A DNA stretch of 20,550 nucleotides from contig JBLIRR010000068.1 in assembly GCA_049472395.1 (NCBI GenBank), positions 1-20,550 on the forward strand, given 5' to 3'. This document shows, in pieces, positions 9,317 through 16,026 of this stretch. Position 1 is the first letter of the stretch; every line of letters begins with the position of its first letter. Below the pieces are notes generated by a model that ran no database searches, had not been told where the DNA came from, and saw only the letters and a program-made list of their open reading frames with translations. Origin of the DNA: JBLIRR01 sp049472395. GTDB taxonomy: Bacteria > SZUA-182 > DTGQ01 > JBLIRR01. A program made the translations under genes and the position numbers.

Positions 9317-10414
9317 TTATATATTTCCATCGTTGAGTACATTTGTTTTATCGAATCCAAAAAGGTTAATTTCTTCTTCTATTCTGTTACTATCAGCGTG
9401 ACTACAAATTATTATTTGCTTTGTTTTATTTTGGATATCTTTAATTCTTTTCCAAATCCATGCATCTTCCTTTGGCATACTATATCCAAATATAAAAATA
9501 CAATCAGCCTGGTTCATTGGAAAAATCATGGATGACATCTGTAGTTTGCAAAAATCATGTGCAATATCAGAGAAATAAGATTTTGAGTTTAGCTCATCCT
9601 TAAAATCATCCGGAACATACCCAATAATACTTGGCCTAGACTCATGCCTTGAGCCAGACCTGATCTCATAACCAATTTTGTTATGATCGAATGCCTTCAA
9701 ATAGTCTTTTTGATCAATAAATCTTAAAACATGTGATGATATACTCCAATCTGTTTCAAAACTAAGATTAATGCTCCCGTGAGGTTTAATGATCACATCT
9801 TTTGAAGTACACTTTGGAGTAAAGATCAAATTGTTCAGGAATTCTTCATTAAGGTAGCGAACTTGCTCTGTAGTATCATTAAATAGATCTAGCGAGAGAA
9901 TCTTCATTATAGCTTCCTCTAACACTAAGTCATAATTTAGAGAAACCCAAAAGCGTTTATCAAATTTTTCAAATATATTTCTAAAATTATTAATTTTAGA
10001 ATACTCAAAATTATCCTTGTTTGTCATGTTATAAAACTGAGAAACAGCTTTTTTCAATTCTAATCCAAGACCAAGCCATAAAATATCTATAAAAGATCGC
10101 CCATCTCTTGATAACTCCTTAAAAAACTTCTTCATATTAGACTCTGTACTCATATAATGCTTATAGATTGTCGGGTACGCATATGACACCGAAACTGAAA
10201 ACTTATAGATATCTGACCACAGTTTATTTAGCGTTAGGTGAGGATTATTTCGAATTATTTCAGTAATTATTGGATATGAATCTGGGGTCTCCTTCGCGGC
10301 TTTTTGTAATATATTTTTTGTAGAAGGTGGGCTATTTTTCAAAACTGCTATTGGGAAACCAGCACCTATAATGCATAAAGCTAATTTGCCTTTAGGAATA
10401 GAAGACCAAATCAT
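9317..10414 (-). CDS. SIR2-like (sirtuin-fold) protein, probable NAD-consuming defence effector
   Basis: This 365-residue protein has the spaced motifs of bacterial SIR2-like defence proteins. They are a Rossmann-type start, IIGAGF, at about 15-20; SLNYD at 158-162, whose Asn and Asp match the NAD-binding/catalytic positions of the family; KPHGS at 210-214 with the His expected for catalysis; and FIFGYSMPKEDAW at 307-319, the late Rossmann 'GYS' motif. Known SIR2 defence proteins (for example in Thoeris, DSR and short Argonaute systems) deplete NAD+ on phage infection; applying that here is inference. The ATG at 10414 has AAAGGA six bases upstream. It has no secretion signal and no fused sensor domain, so it would be a stand-alone effector or work with a neighbour. 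The nearest genes are brxA (about 620 bases downstream) and the orphan gene at 10576-11850 (about 160 bases upstream), all on the same strand. Confidence 0.8.
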   Translation of the reverse strand: MIWSSIPKGKLALCIIGAGFPIAVLKNSPPSTKNILQKAAKETPDSYPIITEIIRNNPHLTLNKLWSDIYKFSVSVSYAYPTIYKHYMSTESNMKKFFKELSRDGRSFIDILWLGLGLELKKAVSQFYNMTNKDNFEYSKINNFRNIFEKFDKRFWVSLNYDLVLEEAIMKILSLDLFNDTTEQVRYLNEEFLNNLIFTPKCTSKDVIIKPHGSINLSFETDWSISSHVLRFIDQKDYLKAFDHNKIGYEIRSGSRHESRPSIIGYVPDDFKDELNSKSYFSDIAHDFCKLQMSSMIFPMNQADCIFIFGYSMPKEDAWIWKRIKDIQNKTKQIIICSHADSNRIEEEINLFGFDKTNVLNDGNI

Positions 10415-10575
10415 CGATTATCCTTTCATAACTGCACAAACGACATGATCACCATCGCTGAGCGACTTTTTGTGAAGCATCTGGTTCATTAGCTTGTTTG
10501 GCGAATTAACTTAAAGATTTTAGAAACATATCGTAGTCCCATTTATTTCTATCTAAAGAATCGGTCCCAGAAGGA

Positions 10576-11850
10576 TTACTTCGGCCCTGCCGAGACATAT
10601 TCCAGCCCTGCCACAACGCGGTATGCTCTACGATCGTATAACTGTCCAATTGCAGCATTCAGGGCTGGGCTTCCGTCCTTCGTAACGCAGGACTTCAATA
10701 GTACACCAGCGAATACTCCGAGAACCCTGCCGATCAGCGCACATGGCACAAAGAAGCCAAGCATGGCGCCAGTCGCCACACCTGCTGCTCCGATTACAAC
10801 TTCAAATTCTTTCAACCGTTTCCGGTAATCTGCAATAAGCTTCCTATAGTCCTCAACGGCTGGATCGACGTTACCGTTTGCCCATGCGAGTTGCTTTAGT
10901 TCGTCGAGGATTTGCCAAAGGCGGTCACGCACCTCTCTGTTGTCAGGCCGAGTGAGGAATGTCAGAAGTTTCTTTCCTTCAATACACCACTCCAATGGAC
11001 TGAATGGTTGCGTTTTCGCAAGAACCTCACTTGTTACGTACTCCATCGCCTGAGTTAAGAAACTGCCTTCATATGAAGAGTAGACATCGAAGAGTGCAAT
11101 CCGCTTCGTCGCTGGCGCTAGAGGTTGCTGAAAGAGGGCTAAGTCGAACGGTCCGGCAATGTATGTCTTTCCTCCACCTGCGGTTAGGTGGGCTGTCCGC
11201 AACTTTGCGGCCTCAATAATCCATAGGAAAGTCAGTAAGTCCCCGCTTTCGTAAAAGTTGAAAGCCTGTTGGACCGCTTCGGCATCGAACCTCTTCAGAC
11301 GGGCGACCCTATGCGCAAGGGCCAACGGGAGGGTTTTTGACGGAACGACGCAGGCTTCTTTAGACCACAGCAGCCGCTCAGCTTTCGATAGGGCCTCGAA
11401 TTTTTGTTGGAAAATCGCCTCATAACTGTTGACGGTATCGCTGTAATCTTCGCCCATAAACGCGTCGATACGTTCTCCGTTCACAATGGATCGCTTGACT
11501 AAATCACGCAGATGTTCCTCCCCGTTCCAGTTATCTGCTTCTCGATCGTAAATGCTTGGAACAATTAAGCCGCATTCCGTCAATTCTAAAAACGTGCGAA
11601 CGTCTAGGCCATGCCGGTTAAGGAATTCTCGTTCTGATATAGGCTCAAGCGGTATGAGGCTTGCGCCTCCGAAGAGCAAGAAGTGAGGCAATTGTATACC
11701 CGGCGGTAGGTTCGTAAGGGTCGCGGGCATATCGCCAAACACCTTTTGAACGGTACCAGATGCATTGCGACCGTAATCGAGAAGTGTATTTTGAGCACGA
11801 GCACGTTCGATCGCAATCCTTTCACGCACGAGTTCTGCGATATCTTTCAT
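10576..11850 (-). CDS. Orphan 424-residue protein with a C-terminal glycine-rich hydrophobic segment
   Basis: I do not recognise this gene. It encodes 424 residues with no signal peptide. The first 340 residues look soluble and helical, with an arginine/glutamate-rich N-terminus (LVRERIAIERARAQ). Residues about 350-386 form a Gly/Ala-rich hydrophobic stretch (VVIGAAGVATGAML, then FFVPCALIGRVLGVFAGVLL), compatible with one or two membrane-inserting helices or a glycine zipper. A soluble N-terminal part with a C-terminal membrane-active tail is an arrangement seen in some abortive-infection effectors, but no catalytic motif supports a function. The G+C content of the gene, about 50% in a sampled line, is clearly above that of its neighbours, which suggests recent acquisition. 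It lies between the SIR2 gene and mobile-element remnants. The ribosome binding site before ATG 11850 is weak (GAAAG). Confidence 0.75.
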   Translation of the reverse strand: MKDIAELVRERIAIERARAQNTLLDYGRNASGTVQKVFGDMPATLTNLPPGIQLPHFLLFGGASLIPLEPISEREFLNRHGLDVRTFLELTECGLIVPSIYDREADNWNGEEHLRDLVKRSIVNGERIDAFMGEDYSDTVNSYEAIFQQKFEALSKAERLLWSKEACVVPSKTLPLALAHRVARLKRFDAEAVQQAFNFYESGDLLTFLWIIEAAKLRTAHLTAGGGKTYIAGPFDLALFQQPLAPATKRIALFDVYSSYEGSFLTQAMEYVTSEVLAKTQPFSPLEWCIEGKKLLTFLTRPDNREVRDRLWQILDELKQLAWANGNVDPAVEDYRKLIADYRKRLKEFEVVIGAAGVATGAMLGFFVPCALIGRVLGVFAGVLLKSCVTKDGSPALNAAIGQLYDRRAYRVVAGLEYVSAGPK

Positions 11851-11944
11851 AATTTTCTTTCATCGGATAATAGAGTGGCGCGACGGGAGCCAGAGAAAGC
11901 AACCAACTTTAGGTTACTGGGGCTTTGCACACCTTAACTCTGAT

Positions 11945-12009
11945 TATCAGGTCGATTTGACTTGATAATAAAACTCTTTCACCTGTTATCAAGTATAGTT
12001 GACCTGATA
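11945..12009. repeat. 24-bp imperfect inverted repeat with a 17-bp spacer
   Basis: TATCAGGTCGATTTGACTTG plus ATAA (11945-11968) and the arm at 11986-12009 are inverted copies that differ at four positions in the centre. Their outer (TATCAGGTC) and inner (ACTTGATAA) ends are exact. A further TTATCAAG half-motif follows at 12014-12021. It lies about 100 bases upstream of the 424-residue gene and 120 bases from the IS21-like end. It could be an operator for a dimeric regulator or the recombination site of an element. Confidence 0.6.
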
Positions 12010-12125
12010 TTTTTTATCAAGACTATATTAATCAATAAACATTATATATATCTTAAATCTTTTATTGAATAAGTACTATCAAAATATTATTTATATTAAA
12101 AATATTATAATATAAAGAATAACAG

Positions 12126-12330
12126 ATGTCAACTCCAGAAAACAGCACATTATTAAACGACGTATTCCGGCCTATTTCGACCAGTGATTCCAGAAGTATA
12201 TCGACCACTGATTCTGGAGTTTATGGTCGAGTTTTAGCCGGGATAACCGAATGTGATGCTATCCACGCTGCCTCCCACCATCTTCCCGACACCTTACCAT
12301 TCTGCTATGGCTGGGTGACAGAATATATTT
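12126..12330 (+). mobile_element. Relic end of an IS21-like insertion sequence
   Basis: From 12126 the sequence starts TGTCAACTCCAG and then carries a run of related units: 'ATTCCGGCC', TCGACCAGTGATTCC (12177 onward), TCGACCACTGATTC (12201 onward) and a partial GGTCGAG. Repeated 'TCGACCA.TGATTCC' units next to a TG end are typical of the multiple terminal repeats of IS21-family elements. AACTCCAGAA (12131-12140) is also the exact inverse of TTCTGGAGTT (12212-12221). No istA or istB gene follows, so only an end survives. A 76-codon frame over this region (12126-12356) is explained by the repeats and is not a credible gene. Family assignment is from memory of the repeat style. Confidence 0.5.
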
Positions 12331-12368
12331 ATCAGCCAAGCATCACGATTATTTGAAGATTGCATTTC

Positions 12369-12404
12369 AACCGCATCGCATATCTACTGATGCGGTTTCT
12401 TTAT
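12369..12404 (+). terminator. Hairpin with a following T-rich stretch, terminator-like
   Basis: AACCGCATC (12369-12377) pairs perfectly with GATGCGGTT (12389-12397) across an 11-base loop and is followed by TCTTTAT on the plus strand. It sits just after the IS21-like relic and may have served a lost plus-strand gene of that element; no intact plus-strand gene now reads into it. Confidence 0.45.
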
Positions 12405-12595
12405 AAGAGTATATTAGTCTTGATAAAAAGATTGTGGATAGCTTTACTGATTCATTACTAAAAGAATTAATGAAATTTATAGAACATAATATTATATTCA
12501 TATTTCTCTCACATCCATTATAACCTCTACAAACCAATCGTATTTCTTCTTAACCTAAGAATTTGATGATTAGGTATGTAGCTCGTTGAAACGAA

Positions 12596-13399
12596 CTATA
12601 TGGTTTTCTTAGATAACTTTTTGTTATCTCTAATCTTCTGGCATTTATTAAAGAGCCTTTGAGATATGATTTGTGGATGATTATTATCACTGAGAATACC
12701 ACCATATCTCATCTTTCCAATATAAAAAGGATTAGAGAGCATGTTTGCTATCCCTTTAATACTCAAAGGGCAGCCGGTAAGTTTCTTTATTCTGAGATAT
12801 CCATACCCTTTTGCATACAGTTGAAATATTCTCTTCACAATCTTAGATTCTTCAGGATGGATATCAAAAGCATACAATGAGCCCTCTTTTCTAATATATC
12901 CATATATAATATGCCCCCCATTCCAACCACCTTTTTGTGCGGTGACTATTTTACCCGTTTTCATCCTCTCATTGATTCTTTTTCTCTCAAACTCAGCGAA
13001 TGATCCCAGCATTTGAAGGAACAGTCTCCCCTCAGCCGACTGAGTGTTGAAATTTTCTGTAACGGATTGCAGGGCTATCCCCCTTGGATCAAGCTCATCA
13101 TCGATAAAAATAAGCAGATCCTTGAGGTTTCTGAAGACACGGTCTAATTTGAAAGTCAGAACCAAATTTATAGGATGTGTGTGAATATAGGAAACCATCT
13201 CTTTGAAGGCAGTCCGATTTATGGATTTTCCTGATTCTCCATTATCTATAAATATGCACTCCAAACTCCAGCCCTGTGAAATTGCATACGCTTTACCCCG
13301 CTCAACCTGAGTGTCAATTGAAGTATTGTCTCGCTGAGAATCAGTACTGATCCGTGCATAAAATATAGCTTTGACCGGTGAGGTTTGTGAGCTATTCAT
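12596..13399 (-). CDS. Serine recombinase (resolvase/invertase type), short form without the zinc-ribbon region
   Basis: This is a site-specific DNA recombinase of 267 residues. The catalytic resolvase domain covers about residues 10-150. It contains YARISTDSQ at 14-22, with Ser18 as the nucleophile, TFKLDRVFRN at 82-91 with the conserved Asp-Arg, and EFERKRINERM at 136-146 as the start of the long helix. A 'recombinase' DNA-binding domain follows at about 160-257 (YGYIRKEG, then IANMLSNPFYIGKMRYGG). Large serine recombinases usually continue for another 200 residues with a zinc ribbon and coiled coil. This one stops right after the FNKCQKIR helix, so it is a naturally short form or C-terminally truncated. 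The ATG at 13399 has GGAAGG upstream. It lies 67 bases after the 158-residue gene on the same strand. It may once have mobilised part of this island. Confidence 0.88.
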   Translation of the reverse strand: MNSSQTSPVKAIFYARISTDSQRDNTSIDTQVERGKAYAISQGWSLECIFIDNGESGKSINRTAFKEMVSYIHTHPINLVLTFKLDRVFRNLKDLLIFIDDELDPRGIALQSVTENFNTQSAEGRLFLQMLGSFAEFERKRINERMKTGKIVTAQKGGWNGGHIIYGYIRKEGSLYAFDIHPEESKIVKRIFQLYAKGYGYLRIKKLTGCPLSIKGIANMLSNPFYIGKMRYGGILSDNNHPQIISQRLFNKCQKIRDNKKLSKKTI

Positions 13400-13466
13400 G
13401 CCATTTTATACCTTCCTTATTTAAAGACCATTCTATTTTAATTGCATTTGTGCTCATGAGATCAGT

Positions 13467-13943
13467 TTATTCCTCATTATTCTTCTTATTAGATCCTCCC
13501 TCTTCATCCTCCTCCACAAATATTTTTACCGCATCATCGAAAGACGATATGTATTCAATCTCGCCTGAAATTCCTTTTAAATCCCTCATCAGATTGTCCT
13601 TCAAAGAAATAAGATCTTTTTTATATCTCTTCACCTTGGTAAAAAACTGATCATATGTCAGGCACAGGACTATTATGTTTTTTTTGGGAATTTTATGAAG
13701 ATGAGTCAAAAGTTTAAAATATCCTTCACTAATTGTGAGACCCAAAATTAGATAATCAAATAGATTCTCAGAAATCTCGATATAGGTATTGTTGCTTTTT
13801 CTATCTTTGAACGATATTTTCGTAAGCTCTTCTAAAGATTTGAACAGCGTATAAATATCCCAATCACGGTCATCCAGACGATCTTCATCAAAAAATAATG
13901 AATCACCTTTTAAAGAAATGTATTTTTTATAACCGTCTTCCAT
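13467..13943 (-). CDS. Orphan 158-residue acidic protein next to the recombinase
   Basis: I do not recognise this gene. The protein has 158 residues and no signal peptide. Its central part alternates hydrophobic and charged residues (NIIVLCLTYDQFF), and a strongly acidic tail, EEDEEGG, is followed by SNKKNNEE. The C-terminal 'EIEYISSFDDAVKIF' pattern is weakly reminiscent of the last strand and helix of STAS-type domains; I would not assign it on that. The start at 13943 is supported by GGAGAGGA eight bases upstream. It precedes the serine recombinase on the same strand by 67 bases, so the two could be co-transcribed and travel together. Confidence 0.65.
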   Translation of the reverse strand: MEDGYKKYISLKGDSLFFDEDRLDDRDWDIYTLFKSLEELTKISFKDRKSNNTYIEISENLFDYLILGLTISEGYFKLLTHLHKIPKKNIIVLCLTYDQFFTKVKRYKKDLISLKDNLMRDLKGISGEIEYISSFDDAVKIFVEEDEEGGSNKKNNEE

Positions 13944-14609
13944 GCTATATTCCTCTCCATAAATAAAATCAGGTTATTTTCTGATACGGTCTCTCGAACT
14001 TTACTTATTTAAAAGCTAAATGTAATTAATATGCCTTAATAAGTATTTTCATAACTCCGTAAAAATTTTACAGTTCTTTCAAATTATTTTTTTTTGGGTA
14101 TCAAATTTTTATACCTCAGCTTAAGTAATTCAATAGGATGAATTGTCTTATAGGGAGTAGGAGTATCCTCCGCATATATGACATGATACATGTAGATGTA
14201 ATATCGAGGCTATCGATAAATAATCAACTAGAGGATCACTAATACGGATTGATTCTTATAGAATGATGTCATAGAGATATATAGTTGAAGGACAGAATTT
14301 AGGGTGATTGAATTATTGACAGCCGGTTTTGCGCAAAGATATGAGGGTGGGAAGAAGCCGAAGAGGGAATGATCTTTAGTCCTGTTATTAAATTGTCCTC
14401 AAAATTCCTAAAATTTTGCATATAAGCTCGATTTTTATCTTGGTTAGTTATTTGTGTTATCCTGGAAAAAATAAAGATTGATACAGCTCTATACAACGAT
14501 TCCCTCTGCCTCATGTTATTCATTGGAAACATCATTTCAAAGTCGGACACTTTAGTTTTCCAAGGAAATAGAAAATTTCAGTAACAGCCGTATTGATAAA
14601 GCCCCCATT
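13944..14609. other. Gene-poor AT-rich stretch
   Basis: This 666-base stretch between two orphan genes holds only one open frame worth mention: minus 14299-14550, starting GTG, 83 codons, ending in FAQNRLSIIQSP. It has no ribosome binding site and no recognisable motif. Its segment MNNMRQRESLYRAVSIF looks protein-like, so it may be a relic, but I do not call it a gene. I see no RNA gene here. Confidence 0.5.
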
Positions 14610-15317
14610 TCATTCCTTTATTCCCAATGTCTCCGGTGGTCTAGTAATAGTGGTCTCAACTTCGGAAAGGTAATACTCACAGATTTCTAGTGAACCATTA
14701 TTGATAATCTCATTAAAATTGTCCTTACTGGATTCCTTGTTATTGTTTATCATTTCATCTAAATTTTTATTTATCTTTTGTATATATTCGTTCTCTTGAT
14801 CTTGAAGATTTTCTCTAAACCTTCTTTGAGCCTCAATGAAGTCATCGGCAAACTTTTTTGAATCGAAGTATATGAATTCCTTTCCCTTCGAAAGATGTAA
14901 ATGCTTACCCCGATAAAGATACGATGAAACATGAAAGTGATTCTTTAAAATAGCATTATGAACGATACCACACCGGCAGCAATCGTATATTAAATATCCG
15001 AGTTCTTCATTTTTGTATGCCTTATTAACCTTCCCTATCCATTCTTTTATAAACCACCGGAATCTTTTCCCCACAATATCTCTGCCTCCATTACCCTTAT
15101 GCAACAACCCGAAAAGGTCTATGCCCATGAAAGACAGAGCAAGATATGGATACGAAGCCTTTATATCCTTTTTCTTTAATTTTTATATGTCTGAGATCAG
15201 CATCTTATCTATATATGCCTCTAAGAAACCATTTATCTCTTGTAAATAATTTTCATTATTGCCCTCATGTATTATGCTATCCCCAAATTGATCCCCATTC
15301 CCCAAGTTATTGACCAT
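14610..15317 (-). pseudogene. Orphan gene interrupted by one in-frame TAA stop
   Basis: A frame starts at ATG 15317 (MVNNLGNGDQFGDSIIHEGN) and reads 44 codons to ILISDI-like sequence ending at TAA (15183-15185). It then continues in the same frame as KLKKKDIKASYPYLALSF into the 172-codon open part beginning at ATG 15128 (MGIDLFGLLHKGNGG). The part between the stop and ATG 15128 reads as good protein, and no ribosome binding site precedes ATG 15128, so the whole looks like one 235-codon gene broken by a nonsense change (for example GAA to TAA). Near the start, a G-rich AGAGGGGGGGA precedes ATG 15317. The protein has a DCCRCG segment, an HLHLSKGKEFIYFD stretch and a lysine/glutamate-rich helical C-terminus. 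I do not recognise the family, and function is unknown. A short N-terminal peptide plus a restart product is the alternative reading. Confidence 0.55.
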
Positions 15318-15401
15318 TGTAATCTATCCCCCCCTCTCCGTATCCTCTGAATATATATTTCAGCTACCCCCACAATATACGTTTCTAGGTAAGCATAAAG
15401 A

Positions 15402-15677
15402 TATGGCAAAAGAAGAGAGGAAGGAAACAAAGGAAAGATTTTGCAATGGATAAAAGGAGATATGCATGAAAAAGCAGTAAGTAATTAAAGGGAAGGGTTT
15501 TTGTGTGGGGCCGAGTGATATTTTTGTGCAATAGTAGGGGCAATTACAGAACAGGAGATTAAGGAATATATAGAGAATCAAACAGATACTCCTGAAGAAT
15601 TTAAAGTGTTGTGGGATAAAGAAGCATTGCTAACGAGTGATATTTTTGAACATAAGTCGAATGATTTATCCCAATAG
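15402..15677 (+). pseudogene. tnpA: Relic of an IS200/IS605-type TnpA transposase, C-terminal part
   Basis: On the plus strand one frame reads REGFLCGAE, then TGA (15516-15518), then YFCAIVGAITEQEIKEYIENQ and on to DTPEEFKVLWDKEALL, with the final TAG at 15675-15677. A 'YFCA.VGA.TE..IKEYIENQ' ending is the usual C-terminus of IS200/IS605 HUH transposases (TnpA), which place their catalytic Tyr on the preceding helix. Two in-frame stops, TAA at 15486 and TGA at 15516 (probably a former TGG), show that it is dead, and the N-terminal HUH half is missing. Weak coding-like sequence in the same frame starts near 15402. The 15-base motif CGAGTGATATTTTTG occurs twice, at 15512 and 15634, possibly by chance. 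Confidence 0.55.
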
Positions 15678-15753
15678 TTTAGATAACATCGGTCTTAACA
15701 GGGCCTTAGGACTAAAATAATCTACCGACTTTAGCTGGTAGTCATTGGATTTC

Positions 15754-16026
15754 CTATATAGAAGATATAGAAACTGTCTCGGAGAAAATAATCTCTTTGC
15801 TTATTTTTGGTATAGTCACTAAGCAGTATGGATATGTATGTACAGCATCAATTGGGCATTCCACTCCAGGAAGCGAAGATTCAATATTAACTTGTACATA
15901 GTTTTTTGTTTCAATCACACTGGTTACACCAATACTGTATCCACCACCGCACTGTTCACCCATAGCGATTGCAATAACCAAATATTTTTCAAAATCAACA
16001 AAAGGTAATTGCCCTCCTTGTGTTTG
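15754..16026 (-). pseudogene. PrcB-like C-terminal domain fragment, out of frame with the upstream secreted gene
   Basis: From 16026 downward the frame reads QTQGGQLPFVDFEKYLVIAI, then MGEQCGGGYSIGVTSV, a middle part with SSLPGVECPIDAVHTYPYCLV, and ends at TAG 15754. This is the core of the PrcB C-terminal domain (PF14343), recognised by 'VDFEK..VIA...GE...GGYSI' and a late 'P-x-C-x-V' strand; the same pattern recurs in the gene at 19824-20246. The first ATG (15981) falls inside a conserved strand and cannot be the true start. A TAA lies directly upstream (16027-16029). The sequence joins, shifted by one frame, to the end of the secreted protein encoded at 15924-17075. It is either the tail of a fused protein broken by a single-base loss or a leftover of a separate gene. 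Confidence 0.55.

Noticed and set aside
12126..12356. 76-codon plus-strand ORF as a gene
   Set aside because: It starts exactly at the IS21-like end and its sequence is made of the terminal repeats.
14299..14550. 83-codon minus-strand ORF starting GTG
   Set aside because: No ribosome binding site, no recognisable motif, low-complexity ending; kept only as a remark on the gap.
15512..15648. 15-base direct repeat CGAGTGATATTTTTG as a target-site duplication
   Set aside because: Both copies lie inside the reading frame of the TnpA relic, and IS200/IS605 elements do not make such duplications.
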